Assembly: GCF_002099425.1 (NCBI RefSeq)
Contig: NW_018343964.1
Location: forward strand, 17,418,501 to 17,482,500
Reading direction: 5' to 3'
DNA from: Phascolarctos cinereus
Taxonomy: Eukaryota; Chordata; Mammalia; Diprotodontia; Phascolarctidae
DNA: 64,000 nucleotides
The translations under genes and the position numbers were made by a program. Positions 10,301-25,657 of the stretch are shown piece after piece. The notes under the pieces are model-generated. The model was not told the DNA's origin, searched no databases, and saw only the letters and a list, made by a program, of their open reading frames with translations. Position 1 is the stretch's first letter. Every line of letters begins with the position of its first letter.

Positions 10301-13300
10301 AAGTCATAGGGATGGAGACTGGGTTTGTGTTTTTATTCATACAGGGAAGACCTGGTGTAAGAAATTCTATCAGTTCAGGTAAACACTTTCTTTGCAACTT
10401 ACTGTGTTAGAAGGTTGTCTAAAGAGCACTTGATTGACTTGTCTGGGGACATAGTCAGTATATATCACAGATGGAACTTGAACTGGTCCTTCTGGGCTCC
10501 AAAGCCACCTGTCAATCCACTATACTACTCTCCTCCAATAAAATTATTGGATCATAAATTTAGAGCTGGAAAGAGTCTTTCCCTTTATTTTACAGATTAG
10601 GAAACTGAGGCCAAAAAGAGTTAAGTGATTTGTCCAAGGTCCTCTGATTCCAAGGCCAATGCTCCTCACTCATCATTCACAAATGCATTCATTCCCTCAA
10701 AAATGTTTACTTATAGCTTCCTATGCATGCGGTTTTCTTGGTAAAAGATAATCCTTGCCCTCCAGATTTCTTTACTCATGGATCACTCTGCCAAGGTAAG
10801 CTTAGGTGTTTTTCATAAGGACAGCCCTGTGATTCCATGGGCTGAATGTTGCATACTCTGAGGAAAACCTGACTTCTGATTCATGGAGGTACTTCTGATT
10901 AAGAAAAATTCAGAGAAGAAAGAAGAGAAAACAATGAGTGAGAAGGAAGACCTAGGCTTTGAATAGTAGATGGGAGACCTCCCCAGAGTTATAGGCAACT
11001 CAGTTGTAAAAACCAATACCCCTACATGTCCCTTGATTCCTAGCACCTGCACCACCAGAGACTGCTAATATAAAAATTGCTCCTGAATCAAAGAGCCCCT
11101 TTAATCTTGAGTAGTCCATCACCTAGAGTACCTAGGGCAATTAGGTGGCACAGTAGATAGAGCACCGGCCCTGAAGTCAGGAAGACCTGAGTTCAAATCC
11201 AGCCTCAGACCAAACACTTGACACTTATTAGCTATGTGACCCTGGGCAAGTCACTTAACCTCGATTGCCTAATAATAATAATAATTTTTTTTTTAAAAAA
11301 ATTATCAGTGCTCAGCACAGAGAATAATTACTTTCACTTCTGCTTGGGTAATCAGTTCCCTCATAAGAGGGAGCAGATGAGAGCTAAGCCTAGAAGAATT
11401 TTAGCTGCAAAGTGTCAGGTAGGAGGGGTGGTGTACAAATGTAACAATAGCAAAAACCAAAAATACAAATAAATCTAGTTTTGCTACGGAGTATAGCTTA
11501 CGTAGAAAAACACTGAAGAAGATAGAACATGAAGATAAGATTGAGACCTGAGGGCTGTGTTGTAGAAAGACCTGAGAAATGAGAAAACAGATTCTATTAA
11601 CTGCATTCTTACATAAGCAACAAATAAGCATTTCAGCAATGCCCTGCTATATAAATTTGACCACATGGGGGCAAACTCATCATAAAAACAATTAAATTTT
11701 AATCAAGCTGAGTTGAAGGTGCTAGTGAGAAGACAGGTGACTTATTGGGCTAAAGATTCTGGATTTTATTTTGAAGATAATGGGGAACCAAAACCAGGTA
11801 CAATGGAAAGAGCAATAAACTTGGAGTGTTGAACTTGGAGTCATGGGTCCTGAGTTTTAATCCCAGTTCAAGCCAACAAGCTCTCTTGTACCTGTGTGAG
11901 CTCAGGCAAATCACTAAACTTTTCTGAGCCTCAGTTTCCTCATCAGTAAAATGAAGGATTTGAACTAGATAACTTCTATGATGGTTTCTTCTAGTTCTAT
12001 GGTCCTATAATGGTTCTCAAAAAAAAATTACAGTGTTCATTTTAGATAACCAATTTAGTGACACAGAAACATAAGTTTGGAGCTAGAAGGGACTTTTGAG
12101 GCTACAGAGTCCAATACCCCCAAAGAAGTTAAGTGACTTGTCCAAAATAACATAGGAGGTAAGTATCACAGGCAGGATTTGAACCCAGTTCCTCTGACTC
12201 TCAATTCACTATTCTTTCCATTGCAGCATGTTGTTTCTCATAGTAGCCTTAGATTAGACACATCTAAGCTTCAATGAAATCCAGGCTTCAAGGACAGAAA
12301 AATGTTCAAGTGTGGAGGCTAATAGATTAAGCAGACCATAGTAAGAGACTTCAAGATGCCCTTGGAGAAGGCATCAGTAGAAAGCAAGAGTCCTGCCAGG
12401 TTTCAGATCACCATACCTATTCTGAGTTTAGACATGTCCCCTAGTTTCATGCGGAGCTAAGATGGTTATGATCAGATACTGAATCCTTTAGCCCCATGAC
12501 CCAGACTTTGGCTGGGAAATCTATGACTGGGAAGGAAAGGAAAATAGGAAACAAGAATTTCTGTAAGTGACTACAACATGCCAGGCATTGTGCTAAATGT
12601 TTTATATATGTCATATCATTTAATCCTCACAACTCTGGGCAAGTGTTAGTATTATTTCCATTGTATACTGAGAAAACTGAGTCAGAGGTTAAAAGACTTG
12701 CCCAGGGTTACATACCTAGTAAGTGTCTGAGGCCAAATTTGAACTCGAGACATTCTGACTCCAGGTCATCATTCTATCCAATGAGCCACCTAGCTGTCAC
12801 CAGCACCAGGGGAAACAGGTACCAAACCAAATGTGGTTTTTCCTGGCAAGGTATATATAGGACCTAGGATTGATGGATACATTCTATGTTGCATCCAATA
12901 GATGTCTCTGCTTTTACTATTCATTCACTAATCTAATTAAGTGTATTATTATAAATCATTATCTTAGTGAAGGTGCCTAAATAAAGCAACAGAAGGGAAG
13001 CCAAAGGTTTGGGGGTGGGAGGAGGAGGCAGGAGGAATTCATAGTATAAATAGGTGAAAGTATGAGCCAGAGATTAAGCAATTGTGTATTGGCTAGATGG
13101 AGGGGGGAGGGAAGAGGTGGCTGGCCAATAGTAATGAGAAAGAAAAATAAAAGCCAGATATGAAGGAGAACCCAATATCCCCTGGCAAGCTGTCAAACCT
13201 GGATAACTGAGTATAAATGATATGTATTATCAATAGAAATACAAAAATGAGCAGAGAAAGCTACTCTAAATTATGGTAATGTGCATTAACTGTAAGTCAT

Positions 13301-16300
13301 ATGTTGGAAAAAATGCATAAAATGGTTCTCTTAACTGCATTCTTATGCAAGCAATAAACACGCATATAAGTAATGATCTGCTATATCAATTACCACATGG
13401 GAGCAAACTTGTCATAAAAATCGATCAGTTCTGTTTGATCAGGTTGTATTTAAGGTTCTGGTAGGACATCAGGTAAGGTGACTGGTGGGGAGCTGGAAAT
13501 AAAGATTTTGGAGTTATCTGCACTAAAAGCCATGGGAACAGTAGAGAACATAGAAGGAGAAGGCAAAGCCAAGAGTAGAACCTTGGGCAATGCCCACATT
13601 GGAGCAGTAAAGGAAGAATGAGCAGTTTAAAGTATAATGGATTTTGAACTAGAACTGGGTTTGAATTCTGGCTCTGCCACTCAGTACCCATGTGAGCTCA
13701 TTTCATATCCCTGTGCCTCAAGTTTCTCATTTGTAAAATGAGGGCTTACACTGCATGACCTCCTGTTCTTGATCTATGACTCTATGTTCCTAAGTCATTT
13801 AATCTCTGTTGCCTCCAATTTCCTCACCTGTAAAACCAAGAAGATGGACTAGATGATCATTAAGGTCTTTCCAATTTATCACCCAATTCAGATCTTAGTG
13901 TCACTTATCTACTGGCCACCAAGTCATTCTTCCTCCTTTCTCAAGGAGTTCAATATCTGGCTTGTAGATTTCCTCCCCATCCAAATTCCTGCTAGAGGAC
14001 ATGTATGTTGAGGGGTATACAGGTGTTGAGGAAGACTAGTACTCTGGTGTGAGGGCACATCGTACACTGACCCTAACAGAATCCTCTTTGAGTATGAAGG
14101 ACCACAACTGAACACTATGACCTCTCAGTTCTTCAGCCTCCTCGCTGCCCATGACCTGCTCCCCTCCACATCACTGATATGAGGGGCTAGTTATACCCAT
14201 GATCTTGCCATTACCAACAATTGTTCCATTCCATGTTCAAATATTCAAAACTCCTTTATCATTCCTTCTCTCCTTGTGTTCTACCCCTCCTGGACCTTTT
14301 CTTCATACTTACTGGAACCTCCAACCCCTCCATCCTTCAGTACTCTGCCAGATCATTCCTGCTCCCCCTTTACTTTCCTCCCTTCTCACTTTCACCTTTA
14401 TGGTTTTCCACTTTAACTTGACCTTATCTTGTATTCTTGGATCCCTTGCATTATTATATTCCTGCATTACCAACCCCCACTCCTGTGTATTATTCCAACC
14501 ATTAGGTTCTGCTCTTACTCGTGTACTACTAAGTAGAAACAGAAGAAATTATGTAACTGAGCTATGTGGGTCCATTGCATATTTATGTTATTTAATCTCA
14601 ACTTGGATCTCATGGCAGCAAAGCAATCTTTTACTCCTCTCCAAATGATTCTAAGTACCACTCCTCATAGGCAGATCCAAACATTCCTTTCTCTCCTCAA
14701 ATTTCCCATACCACTCCTCACTTCCATACTTTAGTAAGAAAATAGAGCTGTGAGCACCATCTTCCCTCTTCTCTACATAAAAAAAAAAAACCTTGAAATT
14801 ATCCCCTGTTCTCTCTACTCTGATAAAGAGGTGAAACTTCTTCCTAAGGCCAGCATCTCTTGCATGTACCCTTAATTCCATCCCTTCTCATCTTCCCCGG
14901 CAGAATGATTCATAATCATTCCCCCAGGGATATGCTGTAGCCAGCTCAAAAAGGTTTGTGAGAACCCAGTGTTAAATTTTTAGATAGCACCTACTTGATA
15001 AATCAGGCAATTATTACAAATCAGGGCTTGGTTTATTATTTTGTCAATTGTCTAGATTTGAGAAAGTATTATTAATGAAGATTAAACTTTTCACCCAGTA
15101 AACATTTCCTAGACACCCTTAAATTGCTCTATAAAACTTGCTTGAGCTCAGCAGAAGGGCAGTGAAGTCTCAGTCATCACCAGATTGGAGGCCTAGCGAC
15201 TGGAGGACAACAACAACAATAATTTAATAAAATAAAATAATAAAAAAGCACTTATAAAGTGCTTTAAGGTTTGCAGTGTTTTATATCCATTATCTCATCT
15301 GAGTCTTGCAAACTCTGTATCTTCCCTTCTCTAATTTTTAATGTCTCCCTATCTGCTGGTTCTTTCCTGCACGCCTACAAATATTTCCAAGACTCTTCCA
15401 TCCTTAAGAAATCCTCACTAGCCCTGATCATTTTCTCAACCTATTATTCTATAGCTCTACCCCTTTCAGAGCCAAACCCTGAAAAAAGTTGTCTGTACTT
15501 TTTGCCTCCACTTCTCACTTGGTTCTCAACTCTTTGCAATACGGCTTCCAATCTCATCACTTAACTGAAAATGCTCCCCCAAATTACCAATGATCGCCTT
15601 ATTTTGAGTTCTGAGGGCCTTTGCTCAATCCTTATCTTTCACAAACTCTGGGCAGCATCTGATATTGCCAACTACCTTCTCCTCCTAGGTACTCTTTAAT
15701 CTCTGGTTTTCATGACATTGTTCTCTCTAGGCTCTCCTCTTAATATCCTGACCCCTCCATCTCAATCTCCTTTGTTGACTTATTATCCATACCACCTTCC
15801 CCTAATTGTGGGTTTACCCTAAGGTAATGTCCTGGGCTCTCTTGTCTTCTTTCTTTACCTTTTCATTTGGTAACCTCATAAGTTCCTATGAGTTTAATTA
15901 TCATCTCTTTAGACTAGTCTTTCTCCAGAGCTCTAGTCACATATGTCCATCTGCCCACTGGACATTTCAAACCATTTGTCCTATAGGCTTCTCAAGCTCA
16001 ACATATCAATGGAACCACTACCCTTCTTCACTCATTTTATTTCCCACTTTACTTACTGAGGCCCATAACCTCAGTGCCAACCTTGATTATGAACTTTCTC
16101 TCACCCCACATATCCAATGAGTTGCCAGATCTATTTCCACAATATCTCTTGCATCCATCTCCTTCTCTTCCCTTCCCCAGCCATCACCTCAATCCAGGCC
16201 CTCATCACTTTTCAACTTGGACTATTTCAATAGCTTCCTTCCTAATTGATTTCCATGCCTCAAATCTTTCCCCACTCTAATCTATCCTCCACAGAGATGC

Positions 16301-17746
16301 TAAAGCATTTTTCCCAAGGCATCACTTCACTCTCCTACCCAATAAACACCAAAGACAAACTCCTGTTTGGCCTCTAAATCCCCTCACAACCTGACCCCAA
16401 CCTACATTTCTGACCATATTATAAATGCATTATTCCCCTACCCACAATTCCAGAGTGGCCTGGTTGCTGTTCCTCTCACATGTCACTCCAGTCTCAGCCG
16501 TGTCTGTGCAATGGTTATCTCATATGTCTGGAAGGCACTCACTCTTCACTTCTGCCTCTTAGCTTTATTTCCTTCAAAACTGCTCAAGGGCCATTTTCAG
16601 CAAGAAGCTTTTCCTGATCCCTCCCAGCTGACGGTGTCATTCTCCCCATACACACACTCACACAAGAGCTTTATATTTATGTTGTGTATACTTTGTACAT
16701 ACTTTACATAAGCATATCCACAACTCAGCATAATGCCTGGGAGTTAATAAATGTTTATGAGCTGACCAACTTGCTGTCCACCTTGATGAAATGTGAGCTT
16801 TATAGAGGTGAGGACTATTGAATTTTTGTTATTGTATCCCTAGCACACAGCAGGTGTTTAATAAATGCTTGTTGATTGATTCCATCCCTAAAGCCTAGGC
16901 ACCTCTAGAAGAAGAACTGGTGAAGGAGACAAAGGAGGAAGAGTCAAAGAACAGAAAGAAAAAGGGAGTTTCAGTGAGGAAGGAGAGGAAGGAAAAGCCA
17001 GTGTCAAATGCTGTGTTCTTGTTTATCTTCCATACTTGAAGAGGACCAGTCAAATCAATAGTCAATCAAATATAATCCACTACTATAGACAAGTCAAGGA
17101 AGGTGAGTACTGAAGGCCACTGGACATGTTAAAAGGGTGCAGTGGCCAGAATGCTAGACTTGAAGTCAGAAAGAACTGGATTTGAATCCTGCCTCTGACA
17201 CTTACCAGCTGTGTGGGCCATGGACAGGCCACTTCTCTGAGCTTCAGTTTCTTCATCTGTAAAATGGGGATAATAATACCTTGGAGATTCACCATGAAAT
17301 TCAAATGAGAAAATGTATGCTAAGGCCTTAGCATAAACTAAGGCAATTTTAGTGATCCTTGATAAATGGCAGCTTGGATGAAATGTTGGGAATGGTACCA
17401 AAACTACAAAGAATTAAGGAAGGAATGAGTAATTAGGCAATGGATATAGCAAGTTTGGGCAGGGGGAGGGAAATATGCTAGTGAAAGGAAGACCAATAGA
17501 ACTATAGGCAAAAGGGACCTCAGCGGGCATTTGGCCTAACCCTCTCATTTCACAGAAGGAGAAACTGAGGTCAGGGAAATGACATGATTTGCCTATGGTC
17601 TCACAGGATTTGAGGATACAGGGTTTGAATCCAAATCCTCTGAACCCAGAGTCAATGTTTCCACTGGACTACGCCACCTCCCACAGAAGACTAGAAATAG
17701 GACTACTCAGGGAGGTAGTCTCAAGCACATCAGTTGTGTTCTCTTT

Positions 17747-17786
<40 letters not shown>

Positions 17787-18376
17787 ACACGCACATGCAT
17801 ATGTGCAGGTGCGTGATATTGATTTATAAACATAAAACAAGAATGACTCAATCACAGTGCTGTCTTAATGCTCAGCTTGAAACAGGAAACTTTAAATTAG
17901 TGTTCTACAACAGTGGTTAGCTCTCACTCATATATCTAGTTAATTTAGACCACGTGTGAATGAATAAGAAGCTATTATCTAACAACATTTGCACAAAAGG
18001 ATTTCTAACAGGCCAAGAAATGGGGTGAGGGAGAATGTACAAAAGTGAAGAAGCAAGAAGTTTAGTTTCGGTAGGAAAATAACAGAGGTAACACTACTAT
18101 GAACTTTCAATTATCCATGGGCTGCCTGGACTTTTACTTGACCAGCAAAGAGGTTAGGGGAAGGCCCAGAAAAGGAGTCTCTGAGTATTATGTAGATAAT
18201 CATAGAACTATGATCACATGATTTAGTAAGAGGGTAGGGGGCTGACAGGGAGTAGAGTTGTCTGTTTTGAAACTGAATTATCAAGGCCTCTTCTCTCCTC
18301 TATTAGTGTAGGTAGCTAGGAATTAATGACATAGTTCAATGAAGATTTGAGAGAGAGAGGAGAGAGAGACTATATA

Positions 18377-18431
<55 letters not shown>

Positions 18432-18442
18432 CATATGTATAC

Positions 18443-18481
<39 letters not shown>

Positions 18482-19864
18482 CAGATTCAGTGTAATCACT
18501 GTATGATATTTGACTTCTGACCTAATCTGGGAAATCATATTTCTTTAGCATTTCTATGCCTGGTGCTACTTTAACAAGCAGGTTTGGTGAAAAGAGTACT
18601 GGGCTAAGAATCCAGAGAGAACTGGGCTTGAATCCTACCTCTGAAAATTGCTGTGTGGCCATAGACAGGTCACCTCCCCCTGTCTCAGCCTCATTTTCTT
18701 CCTCTGTAAACTGTAGATAATAACAACTTTTATACCATACTTCAAAGGGTGGTTGTGAAGATCAAAGGAGATAATGTATATAAAGTGTTGTATAAACATT
18801 AAATCACTATATAAAGGTTAGTTAGTATTATTATTATTATTGTTACTATTGGATAAGGGGGGGGGGGATAATAAGATACAAATCAAGTGCTTAATGAGAT
18901 ACTGATCCAGAAAGTGGTGGGAATGAACAGACTACAGTGTAGTGGGCACTGTCAGTGAGAACTTTATTTTCATAACCTAATAACACCTATCAAAACACTC
19001 TCCTGGGAATAAACAAAACAGATTCTGTAACATCCATTTTACAAATGAGGAAACTGGGGTTTGAGAAACCTGATACTAAAATTTAGACCTCACGACTCCT
19101 TTCCTTTCTACTAATAAGAGTTCTCCAGGGAAACTCTTGAAGCAAGAAGCTGTATTACTAGCAAAAGCTCATAAAAGATTGAGTTTAAGATGGGATCGTA
19201 GGGATCAGATTTCAAACTGGAGGGGACTTTGGAGGTCATCTGGTTCAACTTTCTCATTTTACAGATGAGGAAACAGTGACCCAGGTAGGTAATTAAGGTC
19301 ACACAGGTAATAAGCAGCAAAACCAGGATTCAAATCCAAGTCTTCTCCAAATCCATTCCTTTTCTACTCCCCAACGCTGCCTACTTCATTTGCCCACAAA
19401 TTACAACATTCAGAACACAGATGACAGAGAAGCTAAACAGATTGAAAAATAATGTGCAATGGATATGGCACTGATACTTCAAGGCAGTATCTGACAGTCA
19501 AAATCATCAAATGCCCTTCTCTTTCACCCACACGTCTCAGGGGTACCTCTAGTGTGGCATGCCATGGGATAAGAGGTCTGATTCACCACCACAGTGCCAT
19601 ACAGAGTTGAAGGTATTTCATTGCCATGATGAAAAATCCTGAGTCATCCCAACTCAGGTGTAATGCAGGAAAGGGGCTGAGAAAAGAGTTTATCTTAGTT
19701 GAAAAAAAAAACTGAAATGTACACACCTGCCCCTACTACACATTAAACTATCAAGCTGCCTTTGGAAGACACTGCTTTCTTTGTAGCTGGCTGAGAGTTA
19801 GAGCTCCTGTAACAATAGCTCACATTGATATAGGTATATACATATACATATACATTTTTATATA

Positions 19865-19899
<35 letters not shown>

Positions 19900-22800
19900 T
19901 GTGCAAAGACCTTATAACAAGCTCTTCCACAGTGGTAGTTCAATTTTAAACATCCTTATTTTAGGGATGAGGAAATTTGGGCTCAGAGAGGTTTGGCGCC
20001 CTAATAGAGTTTAAAGGTAATTTAAGGTGTTTCCAACCTCCTCATTTTACAGATGAGGAAACTAAGGCTCAAAAAAAAAATCAACTGGCGTGGGTATGGT
20101 CAATCAGCTATTAAGTGTCAAAGGCAGGATTACAAGCCAGGTCTTCCTGACTTTAGATAGCATGCTAAACACTATGCCACAATGATTCTTGTCTTGCCCA
20201 TGGCCAGATAGATACTAAGTGGAAAAGCCAATATTTAAATCCAGGAACCCTCACTACAACCTTCTTTCTGTGCTATACTTACTTTCTGTAAAAACGAGAG
20301 GTTGGAATAGATGCCTCTGGGATCTCTTCCATATCTTAATCTATGATCTTACAATGTTAGAGTTTATGGGACACAGCAAGGGAAGGAAGGCAGAGGCATC
20401 ACAGCATTGCAGAAAGCATCTTTCCACCAAGACACTACCCTATGTCACCTGGCTTCTCTAGAGGCTATATTCAAGGGAGTTGAACAAGAACTTTCTCCTG
20501 CTTCAGCTGCCTATACTGTTCTTTGAACTACTAATTCTGTTACTGATGCTAAAGGTTCAGACTCATAGTGTAGAGCTATATATGATACAGCTAGGTGTGA
20601 ATAGAGTGCTGGACATGGAATCAGAAAAACCTAGGTTTAAATCCTGTCTCTGAGATTTAGTGGCTATGAGACCAAGAAGAAGTCATATAGCCACTCAGTC
20701 TTCGTTTCTTCACGTGTAAAATGAAGATAATGATACCTGTAGTATTTTTAGGTAGGTATCACAATGGAGAGAGCCCTGGTCCTAGAGTCAGGAAAACCTG
20801 AATTCAGACTTGGCCGTAAACACTTACTAGCTGTATTACCCTGGGCAAGTCACTTAACCTGTCTGCCTTGGTTTCTTCAACTGTAAAAATGAGGATAATG
20901 GCACCTACCTCCCAGGAGTTTTGTAAGAATCATATAAAATAATATTTTATACATAAATTTTTTTTAAGGTGTGGCAATTGGGGTTAAGTGACTTGCCCAG
21001 GGTCACACAGCTAGGAAGAGTCAAGTCTGAGACCAGATTTGAACTCAGGTTCTCCTGACTCCAGGGCCAGTGCTCTATCCAATGTACCACCTAGCTGCCC
21101 CAAAATAATATTTTTAAAAGCACTTAGCACAGTGCCTAGCACAGAACAGAAGCTTAATAAATTTTTAACCTCTTCCTCCTGCCTTACCTATTCACCAGGT
21201 TGTTGTATGGCTCAAATTATATAATATACAAAAAAAACCCTACTAAGTTGTATCATTCAGAATGATATAATCAAACACTTGAGAGTGGAAGATCTGGAAC
21301 AAAAAAACCAGAAGACACAAATCAGAGAGCAAGTAAGATGTATACTATTCTTTACCTCCTCATAAACCCTGCATCCTGAAAGCACTATATTGGGCCGGAA
21401 GTTGTTTGCTTTAACCTTCTTCTCAAGCCTGGAATTAAGATCTGCCAGTGAGGCCTCAGAGAGAATCAAGAAAGGGCTGGCATCAGCGTAAGAGACCTGC
21501 ACAGTAAAGAAGGGGGAAAGAAAAAAGAAAAGAAAAGGAAAGGATTAGTCTGAAATGCATACACATGAGCTGCCCCAAATTTGATTACAATTATTACAAA
21601 AGTACCTGTGTGTGCAAGTAACTGCGCATTGTATAACATTCCTTTATCACAAGCAAGTTAAAACTCAGTGACTGGAACTAAGATATCTATCTGCAATAAT
21701 GGCTTTAGATTAGATTTCTCAAAGTGTTGATACGTATGTATGTGTGTATATGTCTGTGTTGTATGAGTATTTATAATGAAAAATTATAAAATAGGCTATA
21801 AAAAAGTGAATGCAAATTGTATATTTATTTCTTTACTTCTACAGCTCCTGTAAGAGAATGAGAACAGTCATCTAGAGGCCAATCTGTTACTAACAAGCTA
21901 TGTGACTACAGGCAAGTTAGCTAGCCTCTCTGAGCTTCCATTTCTTCATCTTTAAACTAAGGCAGCTGAACTAGATTGAGGATTCTTCATCTGTTTTTAT
22001 TTCACGGACCCCTTTGGCAGTCTGACGGATCCTATAGACTAATCAGAATAATGGTTTTTTTTTTCAAATAGGAAATGCACGTCACTTCCAGTTGGAGATT
22101 AGTAAAAATAAAGATGTAATTATTTTCCCGCTCAAGGTCATAGACCCCCTGAAATCTCTTCAGAGACCCCAAATCCTCTGCACTAAGCCATCTTTAAGGC
22201 CACCTCCAGCTCCAGTATTTTAAAGATTTATCAGAGTAACTTAAAAAAAAACATTAACAACTTGCAAATTGCCCAGCCTCCTTTCCACCAATCAAAACAT
22301 TGCACTGATGATTCATCCTTCATTAATAGGCACATGGTATTTCCCCAGTTCAGTTTTACTTACTACAATTCTTATTTGCCTTCAGCCTTATTTCTTTGAG
22401 GGTCAGTCTAATTTTTTTCAGCTTGAGTCAACAACTGTTAAAACACATGTTGTAATTCAACACAACTATAACGACAGCCATAGAATTTTATAATCAAAGT
22501 GATATTCCACTATGGGGTGAAAGGAAGACAGTTAAAGATCAAATAAATAATACTTGTAAAGCTCTTAGCACAGTATCTGGTACACAGTAGGTTCTATGTG
22601 AATGTTTGTTCCCTTTCCCTTCTCGTTTTCCTCCAACCTTCCACCTCTGGATTAAAACCATATCCAACAGCAGAAGAACAAAAATATTCATAGATCAAAT
22701 AGTACTGATTTCTTTGTCTTCAAACCACATCATTACCACAGCTCTAACAGGAATAAGAAGACAGTAGCTTAAGGAAGATAAAATTTGAGGTGTTCAAAAT

Positions 22801-25611
22801 ACTAAACAGCAATCAGTGCTAATATAGCAAAAAATAGTATTTTTAACTCATTTCCTGACCTATTAAAGGCATTGTGGCTACTCCGGCAAGCTTCTGTCAT
22901 GGATATAACATGGATATAACATTAAACCAAACGGCCAATGGAGATTATACACCATTTATCTCAGGAACCAAGAAGAAAATAATTTACAAATTGACATATC
23001 AAAGGAAAATCCTTCTCATCAAACCTTATCTATAGACCGGAAATAATCCAGTATTTGTTTGGAATTTCTTGGCTGCATGTGAGGCTCAAAATGTACCAGA
23101 CGATAGGGCTGAGTCTTCAGAAAGCTAGTAATCCATTGAGCTGCCTCATCACCACAATCTCTTCCCTCAATCTCAAGGCCATGAACTCTATAGGAGGCAA
23201 CAGAAGGGAAAAGTTAGAATTTGAAACTCAGAACACATACTTTTAAAAATGTAGACATGACATACTGAACAAAGATGTATTCTTTATTATTACTATTAGA
23301 TACTTCCTCTGCCCCTGAAACAGTAACTTCATACTCCAAAGAAGGGTCAAGTGGGGATTCAGAAGACCTGAGTTTTAATCCTGGCTTTGACAACAAGTCA
23401 TACTACACAGGTACCATTTTATGCTTCATTTTCCTAATATATAAAATAGGAATTTGAAGTATTGACTAATAACCAACAAGTATTTATTAAGTACCTACTA
23501 TGTGCCAGAAATTGCTCTGGGCATTCTCAGTTCTACCTCCACAACATGTCTTGCATCCATCCCCTTCTCCCCATTCACATGGTCACCTCTCTAGTTCAGA
23601 CCTTCATCACTTCTAGCCCGGTCAATCATAATAGCCTCCTTTATGGTCTTCCTGCCTCCCATCTCTTCTCTCTCTAATTCACCATCCACATACCTGCCAC
23701 AGTGACATTCTTAAAGCTCAAGGCTGACCATGTCATTCCCTGACTCAGAAAATTCCAGTGGCTCTTGGGAAAAATAAAAACTCTATGTTTAGTATTTAAA
23801 GCCCTTTCACAATCCAGATCTGACCTAATTTTCTAGACTTATTGCATACTACTCTGCGTCATGGACTTTACATTTTGGCCAAATGGGCTTTCTTAAGTTG
23901 TTCAGACTCAGCATTCCATCTCCTCTTTCCGTTCCTTGGAACAGCTGTTCCCCATGCCTAAATGCACTCCCTCTTCCTCTGAGGCTCTCAGAATCTCTGC
24001 TCTCCTCCAGTGCTTAGCTTCAGTGCTACCTTCTACTCGAGGCCCATTCTGAACCACAACCCATACCCCTGCCAATTGCTAATGCCACTCTCCAGAAAAT
24101 GCTTTGTATCAATCTGTGTCTGTGTCATATTTACTTCTGTCTACATGTCTCCTTACAAAAGAACATAAGCTCTTTGAGGCCAAAGACTTTCAATTCATCT
24201 CTATCCTAAGTGTCTAATAAGTTGTGTCTGGTACAAGGTAGAGATTGAATCGCTGAATTAGTAGAGGCAGGGAACTTCCCGACTGGGAATTATCTACAGC
24301 AAAGGTGTCAAACATGCGGTCCTGTGGGCCACATGTAGCCCATAGTACTCCTGCAGCCTGCACCAGATTAGAATATGATCAGGTAAAAGTTAACAAAATA
24401 AACAAAAATAAAATAAAACATAGATAATGTTAATATGTGGTCCAAAGGGCTCCTTATGTATGGTTTATTGCCTCTGTCCCTTTCTATTAGAATTTGACAC
24501 CACTGGTGGGTAAAGTTACAGATCCAGACCAAAGTAAAAATGTCACCCAAGGCACTTGAGATACAAAGACAAAAAAAAAATCAGATAATATATGCCCTCC
24601 AGGAGTCTATCCTCTAAACAGGGAGAGAGGGATGTGAGATATATAAATACAGTATTTTATTATCCTTTTCTTTCATGGCTCAAGTCCTTTGTGAACAGCC
24701 TTCTCTGACTGTTGCTATTCAGTCCTTTTTAGTCACGTCCGACTCTTCATGACCTCATTTGGGGTTTTCTCAACAAAGATACTAGCATGGCTTGCCATTT
24801 CCTTCTCCAGCCCATTTTACAAATGAGGAAACTGAGGCAAACATGATTAAGTGACTTGGCAGGGTCACACAGCTAGTAAGTGTCCGAGGCCAGATTTGAA
24901 CTCGGGAAGATGAGTCTTCTGACTCTAGGGCAATTACTCTATCCACTGTGTTACCTAGCTGCCCCATATCCTTCCCTGATCCACCCACTTAAAAGTGTCC
25001 TCTCCCCACTCAACTTTCCCTAGGCCCTTTTGTCTAGATCTGCCCTCTTTCCCCATTGCACTCTACCTTGCATTATACCTATCCTCACATCGTATACCAT
25101 GAGAGAAACTTTTCTTCTCGGGGGAGTCCGAAAAAACGTTAGGAACAGAAGGGAATCTAAAACCTTTGAACTCCACTTTCAAAGCTGCCTCCAGAGCTAG
25201 ACCAGGTCCTAGGATCATAGGTGAAATGCACAAAGAGACTTCAAAAGCCACCCAGTCCAACCCCCTCATTACACAAACGAGGAAACTGAGGTCAAGGCAA
25301 GCTAAGCGATTTGCCCAAGACTGCAATGGTAGTAAGCGACCAGAAGAGAAGAACCCCAGTCCTCTGACTGGAGACAGTACTCTTTCCACTGTACCACACA
25401 ACCAATCTCTCACAGCACTCTATTCACACCTTGTTTGGATGTGCCAAACACTTCATCAGTCAACCAACAAGCATTATCAAGCATCTCCAAGGCCCTGGCA
25501 CTGTGCTAGAGACTTGGGATACAAAGATAAAAAAATGAAACAATCCCTTCTCTCAAAGAGCTTGCATAATAAAAGGTACTCTCTCCTTCCCTCTCTGCCC
25601 CAACCCCCACT

Positions 25612-25657
<46 letters not shown>

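Noticed and set aside
14199-16711. Open frames of 97-149 codons
   Set aside because: They lie within the L2 LINE. Its pyrimidine-rich strand is poor in stop codons, and the frames are fragments.
18383-18482. Second perfect palindrome in the (AT)n tract
   Set aside because: The alternating AT tract is self-complementary in parts but has mismatches around CATATGTATAC, and AG-rich sequence lies on the same strand at both sides.
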